A stretch of 64,000 bases of DNA from an uncultured Comamonas sp. (GCA_902175065.1 CABIIJ010000058.1:1-64000), one strand, 5' to 3'; positions 43,412 through 54,446 are shown, counted from the stretch's first letter. Numbers and translations are program-made. The notes: a model not told the origin generated them from the sequence alone.

Positions 43412-46400
43412 ATGAATGCACCGATTGCACAGTCTGCTGTGCTGGCCGCCGCAGCACAGCCTGCCCGCCTGCGCGAAATTCCGTACAACTACACCTCGTT
43501 TTCCGACAAGGAGATCGTCATTCGCCTGCTGGGGCACCGCGCCTGGGAGGTGCTGCAACTGCTGCGCTCGGAGCGGCGCACGGGCCGCTCGGCACGGATG
43601 CTCTACGAGGTGCTGGGCGATATCTGGGTCGTGCAGCGCAACCCCTATCTGCAGGACGACCTGCTGCACAGCAGCGAACGGCGCGGCCAGCTGGTGCAGG
43701 CCATGCGCCACCGCATGGCCGAGGTGCAAAAGCGCCGCCGCCCCGAAGAAGATGCCGAGCGCGATGCCCTGGTGGCCGAGCTGGCCGCTGCCGCCGAGCG
43801 CGCCGTGCAGGAATTCGAGCGCATGTTCGCGCAGGCCGGGCGGCTGCGCGAGCAGGTGCGCAAGACGCTGGGCAGGCTCACGCACAAGGACAACATCAAG
43901 TTCGACGGCATGTCCCGCGTCAGCCACGTCACGGACGCCACCGACTGGCGCGTGGAATACCCCTTCGTCGTCCTGACGCCGGATACCGAGGTGGAAATGG
44001 CCGCCCTGGTGCAGGGCTGTATCGAGCTGGAGCTGACCATCATCCCCCGGGGGGGCGGAACCGGCTACACAGGCGGGGCCATTCCGCTGTCCTGGCGCAG
44101 CGTGGTCATCAATACTGAAAAACTCGATGCCATCACCCCCGTAGAGATGGTGCAACTGCCCGGTCTGGACAAGCCCGTGCCGACCGTGTGGACCGAAGCC
44201 GGTGTGGTCACCCAGCGCGTGGCCGACGCAGCAGAGGATGCTGGCTTTGTGTTTGCGGTGGATCCCACCTCGATCGAAGCCTCGTGCATTGGCGGCAACA
44301 TCGCCATGAACGCCGGTGGCAAGAAAGCCGTGCTGTGGGGAACGGCGCTGGACAACCTGGCCAGCTGGCGCATGGTCACGCCTGACGGGCAGTGGCTGGA
44401 AGTGACGCGCGTGAACCACAACCTGGGCAAGATCCACGATGCCGAGATGGCCAGCTTTGAACTGCAGTATTTCGAGGCCGACGGCAAAACGCCCATCCGC
44501 ACCGAGCGCCTGGACATTCCCGGCCACAAATTCCGCAAGGAAGGCCTGGGCAAGGACGTGACCGACAAATTCCTCAGTGGCCTGCCCGGTGTGCAGAAAG
44601 AAGGCACGGACGGGCTGATTACCAGCGCCCGCTGGATCGTGCACCGCATGCCTGCGCACACGCGCACCGTGTGCCTAGAGTTTTTCGGTAGCGCCAAGCT
44701 GGCCGTGCCCAGCATTGTCGAGATCAAGGACTACATGTTCGAGGAGCAAAGAAAGCGCAGCGGCAAAAACACCGATGCACAGGGGCCCTCCCCTGTGCTG
44801 CTCGCGGGCCTGGAACACCTGGACGACCGCTACCTGAAAGCCGTGGGCTACGCCACCAAGAGCAAGAAGGGCAACGGCCAGTTGCCCAAGATGGTGCTGG
44901 TGGGCGATATCGTGGGCGACGATGCCGACGAGGTGGCCCGTGTCACCAGCGAAGTGGTGCGCATCGCCAACACGCGCAGCGGCGAAGGCTTTGTCGCCGT
45001 CAGCAGCGAGGCGCGGAAAAAATTCTGGCTCGACCGCAAGCGCACCGCCGCCATTTCCAAGCACACCAACGCCTTCAAGATCAACGAGGACGTGGTCATC
45101 CCCCTGCCGCGCATGGCCGAATACACCGACGGCATCGAGCGCATCAACATCGAGCTGTCGCTGCGCAACAAGCTGGCGCTGTGCGATGCCCTGCTGGAGT
45201 TTTTCGCCCAGGGCGAACTGCCGCTGGGGCAGAGCGAAGACCGTATCTCTGCCGCCGAGCTGCTCGAAGACCGCGTACACCAGGCCCAGGCGCTGGTGCA
45301 GGAGGTGCGCGCCCAGTGGGCCGACTGGCTGGCCAACGTGGCCACGCTGTTCCCTGAATTGCAGGAGCACCGCCTGCGTGCCAGCTGGAAAACCCAGCTC
45401 AAGGCGCCGATGGCGCACATCTTCAGCGGCCAGGCCTTCCAGCCGGTGCTGGCCGAACTCAACAAAATCCACCAGCGCGTGCTCAAAGGCCGTGTCTGGG
45501 TGGCGCTGCACATGCACGCGGGTGACGGCAACGTCCACACCAACATCCCCGTGAACAGCGACGACTACGCCATGCTGCAAACCGCGCACGAGGCGGTGGG
45601 CCGCATCATGGCGCTGGCCCGCAGCCTGGACGGCGTGATCTCGGGCGAGCACGGCATCGGCATCACCAAGCTGGAGTTTTTAACGGACGAAGAACTCGCG
45701 CCCTTTGCCGATTACAAAAAGCGCATCGACCCGCACGGGCGCTTTAACCGGGGCAAGCTCATTCGCGAGAAAAACGGGCTGGTGCCCGCCGAATCCCCGC
45801 GCGAAGCGCTGATGTTTGCCGACTTGACCAACGCCTACACGCCTTCGTTTGGCCTGATGGGCTACGAGTCGATCATCATGCAGCAGAGCGACATCGGCGC
45901 GATTGCCGAATCGGTCAAGGACTGCCTGCGCTGCGGCAAGTGCAAGCCGGTGTGCAACACGCACATTCCCGGCGCCAACCTGCTGTATTCGCCGCGCAAC
46001 AAGATTCTGGCCACCTCGCTGCTGGTGGAAGCCTTTTTGTACGAGGAGCAAACGCGCCGGGGTATCTCCAGCCACCATTGGCAAGAGTTTGAGGACGTGG
46101 CCGAGCACTGCACCCTGTGCCATAAGTGCTTTACGCCCTGCCCGGTGAAGATCGACTTTGGCGACGTGTCCATGAACATGCGCAACCTGCTGCGCAAGAT
46201 GGATAAAAAAAGCTTCAACCCCGGCAGCAAGTTGGCCATGGCGCTTTTGAACACCACCGAGCCGCAAACCATCAAGTTGCTGCGCAGCGGCGTGGTTGGC
46301 GTCGGCTACAAGGCCCAGCGGCTGGCGGTGGACGTGCTCAAAACCGTGGCCAAGCCGCAAATGCAACGCCCCCCGGCCACCGTGGGCAAGGCCAGCATCA

Positions 46401-47338
46401 AAGAGCAGGTGATCCACTTCGTGAACAAAAAGCTGCCCGGCGGCCTGCCCACGAAAACCGCCCGCGCGCTGCTGGACATTGAGGACAAGGACTACATCCC
46501 CATCATCCGCAACCCGCAGACCACCTCCTCGGACACCGAGGCGGTGTTCTACTTCCCCGGCTGCGGCTCCGAGCGGCTGTTCAGCCAGGTTGGCCTGGCC
46601 ACTCAGGCCATGCTGTGGCACGCGGGCGTGCAGACGGTGATGCCACCGGGCTACATGTGCTGCGGCTACCCGCAGCGCGGCGGCGGCCAGTTCGAGCAGG
46701 CGGACAAGATGATCACCGACAACCGGGTGCAATTCCACCGCCTGTCCACCACGCTGAACTACCTGGACATCAAGACCGTCGTCGTCTCCTGCGGCACCTG
46801 CTACGACCAGTTGGCCGGCTACCAGTTCGACCAGATCTTCCCCGGCTGCCGCATCGTGGACATCCATGAATACCTGCTGGAAAAAGGCATCACGCTACCG
46901 GCAGGCCAGGGCGGCTACCTGTACCACGAACCCTGCCACAACCCCATGAAGCAGGGCGACTCGATGCAGACCGTGCGTGCCCTGGTGGGCGACAAGGTGC
47001 TCAAAAGCGACCGCTGCTGCGGCGAATCGGGCACGCTGGGCGTCTCGCGCCCGGACATCTCCACGCAAATCCGCTACCGCAAGGAGCAGGAAATCCGCAA
47101 GGGCGAAGCCCAGCTGCGCGACAGCGGCGCCGTCGGCGCCACCGACAACATCAAGATCCTGACGAGCTGCCCCAGCTGCCTGCAAGGCGTCTCGCGCTAC
47201 GCCAACGACTTGCAGACCGGCCTGCTGGAAGCGGACTACATCGTCATCGAGATGTGCAACCAGATCCTCGGCAAGGACTGGCTGCCCGAATTCGTGCAAC
47301 GCGCCAACAACGGCGGGATCGAGAAGGTGCTGCTATGA
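43412..47338 (+). CDS. Very large FAD-linked oxidase / Fe-S / CCG-domain oxidoreductase (DUF3683 family)
   Basis: The protein has 1308 residues. DUF3683 (about 20-140) includes [17 protein letters not shown]. An FAD_binding_4 domain (about 185-400) includes [19 protein letters not shown] and [18 protein letters not shown]. An FAD-oxidase C-terminal domain includes [16 protein letters not shown] and [15 protein letters not shown]. Two [4Fe-4S] motifs follow, [14 protein letters not shown] and [14 protein letters not shown], and then two CCG domains with [11 protein letters not shown] and [14 protein letters not shown]. This is a single-chain version of a GlcDEF/Dld-LldE-like 2-hydroxyacid dehydrogenase. 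The substrate is unknown; D-lactate or glycolate are candidates. It overlaps the HIT gene by 4 bases. Confidence 0.9.
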   Translation: MNAPIAQSAVLAAAAQPARLREIPYNYTSFSDKEIVIRLLGHRAWEVLQLLRSERRTGRSARMLYEVLGDIWVVQRNPYLQDDLLHSSERRGQLVQAMRHRMAEVQKRRRPEEDAERDALVAELAAAAERAVQEFERMFAQAGRLREQVRKTLGRLTHKDNIKFDGMSRVSHVTDATDWRVEYPFVVLTPDTEVEMAALVQGCIELELTIIPRGGGTGYTGGAIPLSWRSVVINTEKLDAITPVEMVQLPGLDKPVPTVWTEAGVVTQRVADAAEDAGFVFAVDPTSIEASCIGGNIAMNAGGKKAVLWGTALDNLASWRMVTPDGQWLEVTRVNHNLGKIHDAEMASFELQYFEADGKTPIRTERLDIPGHKFRKEGLGKDVTDKFLSGLPGVQKEGTDGLITSARWIVHRMPAHTRTVCLEFFGSAKLAVPSIVEIKDYMFEEQRKRSGKNTDAQGPSPVLLAGLEHLDDRYLKAVGYATKSKKGNGQLPKMVLVGDIVGDDADEVARVTSEVVRIANTRSGEGFVAVSSEARKKFWLDRKRTAAISKHTNAFKINEDVVIPLPRMAEYTDGIERINIELSLRNKLALCDALLEFFAQGELPLGQSEDRISAAELLEDRVHQAQALVQEVRAQWADWLANVATLFPELQEHRLRASWKTQLKAPMAHIFSGQAFQPVLAELNKIHQRVLKGRVWVALHMHAGDGNVHTNIPVNSDDYAMLQTAHEAVGRIMALARSLDGVISGEHGIGITKLEFLTDEELAPFADYKKRIDPHGRFNRGKLIREKNGLVPAESPREALMFADLTNAYTPSFGLMGYESIIMQQSDIGAIAESVKDCLRCGKCKPVCNTHIPGANLLYSPRNKILATSLLVEAFLYEEQTRRGISSHHWQEFEDVAEHCTLCHKCFTPCPVKIDFGDVSMNMRNLLRKMDKKSFNPGSKLAMALLNTTEPQTIKLLRSGVVGVGYKAQRLAVDVLKTVAKPQMQRPPATVGKASIKEQVIHFVNKKLPGGLPTKTARALLDIEDKDYIPIIRNPQTTSSDTEAVFYFPGCGSERLFSQVGLATQAMLWHAGVQTVMPPGYMCCGYPQRGGGQFEQADKMITDNRVQFHRLSTTLNYLDIKTVVVSCGTCYDQLAGYQFDQIFPGCRIVDIHEYLLEKGITLPAGQGGYLYHEPCHNPMKQGDSMQTVRALVGDKVLKSDRCCGESGTLGVSRPDISTQIRYRKEQEIRKGEAQLRDSGAVGATDNIKILTSCPSCLQGVSRYANDLQTGLLEADYIVIEMCNQILGKDWLPEFVQRANNGGIEKVLL

Positions 47339-47763
47339 CCGACTGTGTGCTGTGCCAGGAACCGGGCGGCCAGCCCATCTGGCAAGGCGAAAAACTGCGC
47401 CTGATCCGCGCCGACGAGGCGGGCTTTCCCGCCTTCTACCGCATCGTCTGGAACGCGCATGTGGCCGAGTTCTCCGACCTCGGCGCGGCCGAGCGCCGGC
47501 ACTGCATGGACGCCGTGGCGCTGGTCGAGCAGACCCTGCGCCAGCAACTGCACCCCACCAAGATCAACCTCGCCGCGCTGGGCAACGTCGTGCCGCACCT
47601 GCACTGGCACATCATTGCCCGCTACGACTGGGACAGCCACTTTCCCGCCCCCGTCTGGGCCAGCGCCCAGCGCCCGCGCGATAGCGAGCGTGAAGCCGCC
47701 GTGGCCGCGCAACTGCCCGCCGTGGATGCAGCGCTGCAACAGGCTTTTGCCGGGTTTGAATGA
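47335..47763 (+). CDS. HIT family hydrolase
   Basis: This histidine-triad protein has 142 residues. The motif HLHWHII is the HIT active site. [12 protein letters not shown] and [20 protein letters not shown] are typical of the proteobacterial HIT group next to large oxidoreductases. HIT proteins hydrolyse nucleotide phosphoramidates or dinucleoside phosphates. It is translationally coupled to the preceding gene by an ATGA overlap; the open frame upstream to 47254 is ignored. Confidence 0.9.
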   Translation: MTDCVLCQEPGGQPIWQGEKLRLIRADEAGFPAFYRIVWNAHVAEFSDLGAAERRHCMDAVALVEQTLRQQLHPTKINLAALGNVVPHLHWHIIARYDWDSHFPAPVWASAQRPRDSEREAAVAAQLPAVDAALQQAFAGFE

Positions 47764-47857
47764 AAACAAGAGCTGCTTTCACAGATAAACAAACGATTTC
47801 ATATATCTTCATCCTTGAAAACAAGGATATATCAGCGGAAACAGCTCCTTTTTTAGC
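47764..47857. repeat. Type I long intergenic palindrome, copy D
   Basis: The left arm has AACAAGAGCTGCTTTC and GATTTCATATATC. The right arm has GATATATCAGCGGAAACAGC and TCCTTTTTTAGC. A small hairpin ATCCTTG/CAAGGAT sits in the middle. It begins one base after the HIT stop and ends just before the DUF971 gene, so it could terminate the former or mask the latter. Confidence 0.82.
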
Positions 47858-47863
47858 AAAGAT

Positions 47864-48304
47864 ATGACCACCCCCATCCCCCAATCCATCGACGTCCTGC
47901 TCGAATCCCGCGTGCTGGAGCTGGGCTACGCCGACGGCACCGTGCTGGCGCTGCCGTTCGAGTTCCTGCGCGTGTATTCCCCCTCCGCCGAAGTCATGGG
48001 CCACGGCCCCGGCCAGGAGACGCTGCAGACCGGCAAGCGCTGCGTAGAGATCGTGGATTTGCAAACCGTCGGCCACTACGCCATCCAGCCCAGCTTCAGC
48101 GACGGGCACCAGAGCGGCATCTTCACCTGGGACTACCTCTACCGCCTGGGCACGCAAAAAGATGCGCTGTGGCAGGAATACCTGGACCGCCTGGCCGCCG
48201 CCGGCAAAGACCGCGACCAGCCCATGCCCGGCCAGAAAAACGGGCACCCAAACGGACACACAGGCAGCCACAGTTGCGGCAGCGGCGGCTGCGGCGGCCA
48301 TTAA
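47864..48304 (+). CDS. DUF971 (gamma-butyrobetaine hydroxylase N-terminal-like) protein with His/Gly/Cys-rich tail
   Basis: The protein has 146 residues. The DUF971 core (about 10-110) includes SRVLELGYADGTVLALPFEF and VGHYAIQPSFSDGHQSGIFT followed by WDYLYRLG. DUF971 is found as the N-terminal domain of eukaryotic gamma-butyrobetaine hydroxylases and as single-domain bacterial proteins, in some cases linked to Fe-S carrier functions. The tail from about residue 123 is rich in His, Gly and Cys (NGHTGSHSCGSGGCGGH), a likely metal-binding stretch. It lies just before ubiE. Confidence 0.88.
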   Translation: MTTPIPQSIDVLLESRVLELGYADGTVLALPFEFLRVYSPSAEVMGHGPGQETLQTGKRCVEIVDLQTVGHYAIQPSFSDGHQSGIFTWDYLYRLGTQKDALWQEYLDRLAAAGKDRDQPMPGQKNGHPNGHTGSHSCGSGGCGGH

Positions 48305-48334
48305 GATCAGGCGTTCGAGAACGAAAGACCCCCC

Positions 48335-49066
48335 ATGAGCAGCACCCATTTTGGTTTTGAAACCGTCGATGAAAACGACAAGGCCCGGCGCGTGCGCGGC
48401 GTGTTTGATTCCGTCGCCAGCAAATACGACATCATGAACGACCTGATGTCCGGCGGCCTGCACCGCGCCTGGAAGGCGTACACCATCATGGTGGCCAACC
48501 TCAAGGAAGGCGACCAGGTACTGGACATCGCCGGCGGCACCGGCGATCTGTCGCTGGCCTTTGCCAAAAAGGTCGGCACCACCGGCCGCGTGGTGCATAC
48601 CGACATCAACGAAGCCATGCTGCGCGTGGGCCGCGACCGCCTGCTGGACAAGGGCATCATCCTGCCCACCGTGGTCTGCGATGCGGAGAAACTGCCCTTC
48701 CCCGACCAGCACTTCAACCTGGTCAGCGTCGCCTTCGGCCTGCGCAACATGACGCACAAGGACGCCGCGCTGAAGGAAATGTGCCGGGTTCTGAAGCCGG
48801 GCGGGAAACTTCTGGTGCTGGAGTTCTCTAAAGTCGCCAAGCCGCTGGAAAAGGCCTACGACTGGTACTCCTTCAACATCCTGCCGCGCCTGGGTTCCAT
48901 GGTGGCGGGCGATGCCGACAGCTACCGCTACCTGGCCGAATCCATCCGGATGCACCCCGGCCAGCAGGAATTGAAGGCGCTGATGCAGCAAGCCGGTTTC
49001 GGCCACGTCGATTACCACAACATGACCGCCGGGGTCGTCGCCCTGCACGTCGGGATCAAGTGCTGA
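48335..49066 (+). CDS. ubiE: Demethylmenaquinone/2-methoxy-6-polyprenylbenzoquinol methyltransferase UbiE
   Basis: This class I SAM methyltransferase has 243 residues. It performs the C-methylation step of ubiquinone synthesis. It starts [20 protein letters not shown], and [20 protein letters not shown] is a UbiE signature. [20 protein letters not shown] is the SAM motif I, and [20 protein letters not shown] follows. It is part of a ubiE/Tim44-like/ubiJ/ubiB row that is common in betaproteobacteria. Confidence 0.97.
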   Translation: MSSTHFGFETVDENDKARRVRGVFDSVASKYDIMNDLMSGGLHRAWKAYTIMVANLKEGDQVLDIAGGTGDLSLAFAKKVGTTGRVVHTDINEAMLRVGRDRLLDKGIILPTVVCDAEKLPFPDQHFNLVSVAFGLRNMTHKDAALKEMCRVLKPGGKLLVLEFSKVAKPLEKAYDWYSFNILPRLGSMVAGDADSYRYLAESIRMHPGQQELKALMQQAGFGHVDYHNMTAGVVALHVGIKC

Positions 49067-49180
49067 ACCCATCCGAGTTGTTGTTAAAAAACGACAACCC
49101 GGAAAAGAACGCATTGCCCGGCCCGCAGGTTTTCCTGGATAACCTTAAAACTTGAATTTCTTTTATTTTTGGAGCAAACA

Positions 49181-50170
49181 ATGAAAAAACTATGGGTGGT
49201 GACTTTGACCACAGCGCTGCTGCTTGCGCAACCGCTGGCCGAAGCCAAACGCCTGGGTGGTGGCGGCTCGTTCGGCCGTCAGTCCAGTAACGTAACCCAG
49301 CGCCAGGCCACCCCGCCTGCGGCCCCCGCACGCCAGCAGAATGCCCAACAGCAACCGGCACAAAAACCCGGGCAGGCCAACGCCGCCCAGACCCCGGCCA
49401 AGAAACCCTGGGGCGCCATGCTCGGCGGTCTGGCCGCCGGCCTGGGCCTGGCCTGGCTGGCCAACAGCCTGGGGCTGGGCGAGGCCTTCGGCAACATCCT
49501 GCTGATCGGCCTGCTGGTCATGGCCGCTCTGGCCATCTTCGGCATGATCAAGCGCCGCAGCCAGAACGCTGCCGCCGCACCTGCGCCCTTCGCCTTCCAG
49601 GGCGGCCCCACCCCGGCCGCGGCAGGCGGCAACGTCTTCAACCCGCCGCAATACAAGCCGGAAAAAGTCGGCAACGACGCCTCGGCCCGCCCCTGGGAGC
49701 AATTCGGTCAGGCCGCACCGGCCTCATCGACAACAGGCGGCAGCATGATCGGCGCCGCCCTGGCCGGTTCGCAGACCTGGGGCATTCCGGCGGACTTCGA
49801 CACCGCCGGCTTCATCACCGCCGCCAAGCGCAACTACCTGAGCCTGCAATCCGCCTGGGATGCCGGTGACCTGGACACCCTGCGTTCCATGATGACCGAC
49901 GACATGCTGGACGAAGTGCGCCAGCAACTGGCCGAACGCGAGGCCGAAGCCAACGGCGCCGCCAACGTCACCGAAATCGAAGGGCTGGAAGCGCAGCTGC
50001 TGGGCATCGAAGACCAGGGCGACGTGTACCTGGCCAGCGTGGAGTTCTCCGGCATGAGCCGGGAAGACCTGGGCGCGGGCCTGAGCCCCTTCCGCGAAGT
50101 GTGGAACATGGCCAAACCCAAATCGGGCAACGGCGGCTGGCTGGTGGCCGGGCTGCAGACGCTGGGCTGA
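49181..50170 (+). CDS. Tim44-like domain protein
   Basis: The protein has 329 residues. A signal peptide or N-terminal anchor (MKKLWVVTLTTALLLAQPL) is followed by a basic, Gln/Pro/Ala-rich stretch (about 30-80) and a membrane helix near 85-125 (GLAAGLGLAWLANSLGLGEA, then ILLIGLLVMAALAIFGMI). The Tim44-like C-terminal domain (about 215-325) includes YLSLQSAWDAGDLDTLRSMM and EVRQQLAEREAEANG. The start at 49181 follows GGAG and begins the hydrophobic segment. The role of bacterial Tim44-like proteins is not established. Confidence 0.87.
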   Translation: MKKLWVVTLTTALLLAQPLAEAKRLGGGGSFGRQSSNVTQRQATPPAAPARQQNAQQQPAQKPGQANAAQTPAKKPWGAMLGGLAAGLGLAWLANSLGLGEAFGNILLIGLLVMAALAIFGMIKRRSQNAAAAPAPFAFQGGPTPAAAGGNVFNPPQYKPEKVGNDASARPWEQFGQAAPASSTTGGSMIGAALAGSQTWGIPADFDTAGFITAAKRNYLSLQSAWDAGDLDTLRSMMTDDMLDEVRQQLAEREAEANGAANVTEIEGLEAQLLGIEDQGDVYLASVEFSGMSREDLGAGLSPFREVWNMAKPKSGNGGWLVAGLQTLG

Positions 50171-50231
50171 ACACGCTGCATCCACGGCGGCCACCAGGGC
50201 CGCTGTGGAATGCGCGGATAATCGGGGGACT

Positions 50232-50783
50232 ATGGCAACACAGTCCCCCTTTTCTTTGCTCGGCAGCCTGGCCGAGCGTGCCGCCCAAGCCGTGCAGCCG
50301 CCGGCCTGGTTCGTTTCGGAAACCCAGCAACGCGTGGTGCTGTTCCTCAACCACGTCCTGATGCAGGAACCCCAGGCCATGGAGCGCCTGGTGCGCCAGA
50401 CCGGCCGCACCGCGCTGGTGCAGTGGCGGCAATTCTCGATGGCGCTGGTCGTCACCCCGGCCGGCCTGTTCAATCTGGCTGCCGAAGGGGCCCGGCCCGA
50501 TCTGCGCCTGGAGGTGCTGGATGCCAACCCCCTGGCCCTGGCGCAAACCGCCCTGCGCGGTGACAAACCCGCCATTCGCATCGAGGGCGACGTGCAACTG
50601 GCCGCCGAGATCAACTGGCTGGTGGAAAACGTGCGCTGGGATGTGGAGGAAGACCTGGCCCGCGTCATCGGCGACGTACCCGCGCACACCCTGGCGAATC
50701 TGGCCCTGGCCGCTGCCGGCGCGGTGCGCCAGTTCGTCGGCAAGGCCAAGGGCGGGGCGGCCAGCGCCCAGCACCTGGCGTAA
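50232..50783 (+). CDS. ubiJ: Ubiquinone biosynthesis accessory factor UbiJ (SCP2 domain)
   Basis: The protein has 183 residues. The SCP2 sterol-carrier-like domain lies at about 35-145. The C-terminal helix includes DVPAHTLANLALAAAGAVRQ. It binds ubiquinone intermediates and joins UbiK and the Ubi enzyme complex. The position between the Tim44-like gene and ubiB, 15 bases before the latter, supports this. The ATG at 50232 is preferred to the in-frame upstream start. Confidence 0.88.
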   Translation: MATQSPFSLLGSLAERAAQAVQPPAWFVSETQQRVVLFLNHVLMQEPQAMERLVRQTGRTALVQWRQFSMALVVTPAGLFNLAAEGARPDLRLEVLDANPLALAQTALRGDKPAIRIEGDVQLAAEINWLVENVRWDVEEDLARVIGDVPAHTLANLALAAAGAVRQFVGKAKGGAASAQHLA

Positions 50784-50798
50784 AGCGCAGCAAGCACT

Positions 50799-52364
50799 AT
50801 GGGTCGCTTTTTTCGCGCATGGGCCATTGTCTGGGTGGTGCTGCGTTATGGCCTCGACGAGCTGGTGCTCTCCAGCTTCCAGCACCCCTGGCTGAACCTG
50901 CTGCGGCGCATCGTCACCGTGGGCCGCAAGCTGGATGCGCCACGCGGCCAGCGGCTGCGCCAGGCGCTGGAGGAACTGGGGCCGATCTTCGTCAAGTTCG
51001 GCCAGGTGCTGTCCACGCGCCGCGACCTGCTGCCGCCCGATGTGGCCGAGGAGCTGGCCAAGCTGCAGGACCGGGTGCCGCCCTTCGATCCGCAGATTGC
51101 GGTGGAGACGATCGAAAAGTCCTTCCGCAAGCCGCTGGGTGAAATTTTCCTGCGCTTCGAGCGCCAGCCGGTGGCCAGTGCCTCCATCGCCCAGGTGCAT
51201 TTCGCCACCATCCGCGCCCGCGACGGGCATGAGCGCGAAGTGGCCGTGAAGGTGCTGCGCCCGGGCATGAAGCGCGTCATCGACAAGGATCTGGCGCTGA
51301 TGCACATGATGGCCGGCTGGGTGGAAAAGCTCTCGGCCGACGGCAAGCGCCTGAAGCCGCGCGAAGTGGTGGCCGAGTTCGACACCTACCTCAACGACGA
51401 GCTGGACCTGGTGCGCGAAGCGGCCAACGCCGCGCAGTTGCGCCGCAACATGGCGGGGCTGGATTTGCTGCTGGTGCCGGAAATTTTCTGGGACTTCTGC
51501 CATACCGACGTGATGGTGATGGAGCGGATGCACGGCGTGCCCATCAGCCAGGTCGAAAAGCTGCGCGAGGCCGGGGTGGACATCCCCAAGCTGGCCCGCG
51601 ACGGGGTGACGATCTTCTTCACCCAGGTGTTCCGCGACGGCTTTTTCCACGCCGACATGCACCCGGGCAACATCATGGTGAGCCTGGCGCCCGAGACCTT
51701 CGGGCGCTACATCTCGCTGGATTTCGGCATCGTCGGGGCGCTGACCGAGTTCGACAAGGAATACCTGGCGCAGAACTTCACCGCCTTCTTTCGCCGCGAC
51801 TACAAGCGCGTGGCCGAGCTGCACATCGAAAGCGGCTGGGTGCCCGCCACGACGCGGGTGGAGGCGCTGGAGGCAGCGATCCGCAGCGTGTGCGAACCCT
51901 ACTTCGACCGCCCGCTGGCCGAGATTTCGCTGGGCATGGTGCTGATGCGGCTGTTCCAGACCTCGCGGCGCTTTCAGGTGGAGATCCAGCCGCAGCTGGT
52001 GCTGCTGCAAAAGACGCTGCTCAACATCGAGGGGCTGGGCCGCCAGCTCGACCCCAACCTGGATTTGTGGAGCACGGCCAAGCCTTTCCTGGAGAAGTGG
52101 ATGCTGGAGCAAATGGGCCCGCAGCGCCTGTGGAGCGAGATCAAGGCACAGGCGCCGCGCTACGCCAAGATCCTGCCCGACCTGCCGCGCCTGCTGCACA
52201 CCTATCTGCAACGCCAGGATGACGGCCAGCAGCAACTCGCCCGCGCCCTGCTGCAGGAACAGCGGCGCACCAACCGCCTGCTGCAAGGGCTGATGTACGG
52301 CGGCCTGGGTTTCGTGCTGGGGCTGATCGTCACGCAGGTGCTGGTGCGCATCCGGCTGTTCTGA
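50799..52364 (+). CDS. ubiB: Atypical kinase/ATPase UbiB for ubiquinone biosynthesis
   Basis: The protein has 521 residues. [20 protein letters not shown] is the KxGQ motif of the UbiB/ADCK family. [20 protein letters not shown] is the Ala/Ser-rich loop with [10 protein letters not shown], and [15 protein letters not shown] plus [16 protein letters not shown] are the catalytic Asp/Asn and DFG-like motifs. Two membrane helices lie at the very C-terminus (about 495-520). It helps extract lipid intermediates for the Ubi complex. Confidence 0.96.
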   Translation: MGRFFRAWAIVWVVLRYGLDELVLSSFQHPWLNLLRRIVTVGRKLDAPRGQRLRQALEELGPIFVKFGQVLSTRRDLLPPDVAEELAKLQDRVPPFDPQIAVETIEKSFRKPLGEIFLRFERQPVASASIAQVHFATIRARDGHEREVAVKVLRPGMKRVIDKDLALMHMMAGWVEKLSADGKRLKPREVVAEFDTYLNDELDLVREAANAAQLRRNMAGLDLLLVPEIFWDFCHTDVMVMERMHGVPISQVEKLREAGVDIPKLARDGVTIFFTQVFRDGFFHADMHPGNIMVSLAPETFGRYISLDFGIVGALTEFDKEYLAQNFTAFFRRDYKRVAELHIESGWVPATTRVEALEAAIRSVCEPYFDRPLAEISLGMVLMRLFQTSRRFQVEIQPQLVLLQKTLLNIEGLGRQLDPNLDLWSTAKPFLEKWMLEQMGPQRLWSEIKAQAPRYAKILPDLPRLLHTYLQRQDDGQQQLARALLQEQRRTNRLLQGLMYGGLGFVLGLIVTQVLVRIRLF

Positions 52365-52370
52365 ACAAGC

Positions 52371-52471
52371 ATTAAAAAAACAAGAGCTTCTTCCGCTGGC
52401 ATACACTGGATTTCAGGCATAAAACACCTTGAAATCCTTGTATACCTAGCGGAAGAAGCTCCTTTTTTATT
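52371..52471. repeat. Type I long intergenic palindrome, copy E (likely ubiB terminator)
   Basis: The left arm has AAACAAGAGCTTCTTCCGCT and GGATTTCA. The right arm has TGAAATCC and AGCGGAAGAAGCTCC and ends in CTTTTTTATTG. It starts 7 bases after the ubiB stop and ends in a T-run, so it can serve as an intrinsic terminator. Confidence 0.87.
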
Positions 52472-52599
52472 GCATTGCACATTAACTGTCGCAATAAGCC
52501 GACAACGGCAGTTTTTCATCCCGCAACCGCCGCGATGTGTTGATAATCGCCCGTCCCGTAATCTGGCGTAACCGTTTCTCACTTGGGAGTTGCCCTGCC

Positions 52600-54066
52600 A
52601 TGTTGATCGCTTTTATCGCGGCCTACCTGCTGGTATCGATTGCCATCGGCCTCATTGCCGCCCGCCGTGTCCACAGCACCGCCGACTACGCCGTGGCCGG
52701 ACGCTCGCTGCCGCTGTACATGGTCGTGGCGACCACGTTTGCCACCTGGTTCGGCTCGGAGCTGGTGCTGGGCGTCTCGGCCCAGTTCGTGCAGGAAGGG
52801 CTGGGCGGCGTGGTGGAAGACCCCTTCGGCGCGGGCATGTGCCTGGTGCTGGTCGGCCTGTTCTTCGCCTACAAGCTCTACAAGAAAAACCTCATCACCA
52901 TCGGCGACTATTACCGCCTGCGCTTTGGCCGCACGGTGGAGATTCTGTGCTCCATCATCATCATCTTCAGCTACCTGGGCTGGGTGGCGGCGCAGGTGGC
53001 GGCGCTGGGGCTGGTGTTCAACCTGCTCACGCAGGGGGCCATGTCGATCACTGCCGGGATGGTGCTGGGCACGCTGATCGTGCTGGTCTACACCCTGTAC
53101 GGCGGCATGTGGTCGGTGGCGATCACCGATCTGGTACAGATGGTGGTGATCTGCGCGGGCCTGCTGGCGATTGCCTGGTTTGCCGCCGATCTGGCCGGCG
53201 GCACGGCCCGCGTCGTCGATTACGCCGCGACGGAGGGCAAGCTGCGCTTCCTGCCGGAGAACGCCGACGGCAAGACCTGGCTGTTCTTCATCGCCGCCGG
53301 CATCACCATGATGCTCGGCTCCATCCCGCAGCAGGACGTGTTCCAGCGCGTCATGTCGTCCAGGGACGCCACCGTGGCGCAACTGGGGCCGATCATCGGC
53401 GGCTCGCTCTACATCCTGTTTGCCTTCGTGCCGATGTTCATCGTCACCGCCGCCGTGCTGGTCATGCCCGAAGGCGTGCAGGCGCTGATGGCGGAAGACC
53501 CGCAGAAAATCCTGCCCGCCCTGGTCATGAACCACATGCCGCTGGCGCTGCAGATCGCCTTCTTCGGGGCGCTGCTGTCGGCCATCATGTCCACCGCCTC
53601 GGCCACCATGCTGGCACCGTCCACCGCCTTCGTGGAGAACGTGCTGCGCAATATCCGCCCGGGCCTGAGCGATGCGCAGACCCTCAAGGCCATGCGCATT
53701 TCGGTGCTGGTGTTCACCGTCTGCGTGCTGGTGTACGCCATCACCATGCAGGACAGCTCGATCTACGAAATGGTCTCCGGCGCCTACCAGGTGCCGCTGG
53801 TCGGCGCATTCATCCCGCTGGTGTTCGGCCTGTACTGGAAGCGGGCCACCACCCAGGGAGCCATTGCCGCCATCGTGCTGGGCATCGGCGTGTGGCTGCT
53901 GTTCATTGCCGTGCCGGGCTGGTCGGACGCCTTCCCGCAGCAACTGGCGGGCCTGCTGGCCGCCGTGGGCGGCATGGTGGCCGGCTCCCTGGCACCGCAG
54001 TGGCTGGACGACCGGCAGGAATCGGTCGTGCATTACGAATCGGATCCCATGGCCCAGTTGGCCTGA
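52600..54066 (+). CDS. Sodium:solute symporter family protein
   Basis: This polytopic protein of 488 residues has about 13 membrane segments. It carries SSS-family landmarks: YAVAGRSLPLYMVVATTFAT near the N-terminus, GDYYRLRFGRTVEILCSIII, and GSIPQQDVFQRVMSSRDATV. ALLSAIMSTASATMLAPSTA holds the Ser/Thr-rich Na2-site region. It probably carries an organic solute with sodium. The substrate is not predictable by eye. GGGAG precedes the ATG at 52600; the in-frame upstream start at 52537 is not supported. Confidence 0.88.
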   Translation: MLIAFIAAYLLVSIAIGLIAARRVHSTADYAVAGRSLPLYMVVATTFATWFGSELVLGVSAQFVQEGLGGVVEDPFGAGMCLVLVGLFFAYKLYKKNLITIGDYYRLRFGRTVEILCSIIIIFSYLGWVAAQVAALGLVFNLLTQGAMSITAGMVLGTLIVLVYTLYGGMWSVAITDLVQMVVICAGLLAIAWFAADLAGGTARVVDYAATEGKLRFLPENADGKTWLFFIAAGITMMLGSIPQQDVFQRVMSSRDATVAQLGPIIGGSLYILFAFVPMFIVTAAVLVMPEGVQALMAEDPQKILPALVMNHMPLALQIAFFGALLSAIMSTASATMLAPSTAFVENVLRNIRPGLSDAQTLKAMRISVLVFTVCVLVYAITMQDSSIYEMVSGAYQVPLVGAFIPLVFGLYWKRATTQGAIAAIVLGIGVWLLFIAVPGWSDAFPQQLAGLLAAVGGMVAGSLAPQWLDDRQESVVHYESDPMAQLA

Positions 54067-54155
54067 GCACGCCAATCGCCGCAGGAGAAACCCTGAGCCA
54101 ACCGCCTTGCCTATAATCGAGGGTTTTGGAAAATTTCCCGATTTTCTTTTCCCCT

Positions 54156-54446
54156 ATGCCTATCTATGCCTACCGGTGCGGCGCCTGCGGCCACGCCAAA
54201 GACGTTCTGCAAAAACTTGCCGACCCCGCACTCACGCAGTGCCCGGCCTGCCACGCCCCAGCGTTCGGCAAGCAACTGACGGCACCGGGCTTCCAGCTCA
54301 AGGGCACGGGCTGGTACGCCACCGATTTCAAGGGCGGCAGCAGCGCCTCCGGCCCCCAGGCCGCTGCCCAGCCCACGGCTACGGCCAGCGATGCGGCACC
54401 CGCTGCCAGCACCGCCGCCCCGGCGGCGGCAGCCCCGGAGGCTTGA
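54156..54446 (+). CDS. FmdB-family zinc ribbon protein
   Basis: The protein has 96 residues. The zinc ribbon starts MPIYAYRCGACGHAKDVLQK and closes with LTQCPACHAPAFGKQLTAPG, giving two CxxC pairs. KGTGWYATDFKGGS follows, and then a low-complexity Ala/Thr/Pro tail. FmdB homologues are proposed regulators, and the function in this setting is unknown. In betaproteobacteria it usually precedes the DUF502 gene and aspS, as here. Confidence 0.9.
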   Translation: MPIYAYRCGACGHAKDVLQKLADPALTQCPACHAPAFGKQLTAPGFQLKGTGWYATDFKGGSSASGPQAAAQPTATASDAAPAASTAAPAAAAPEA

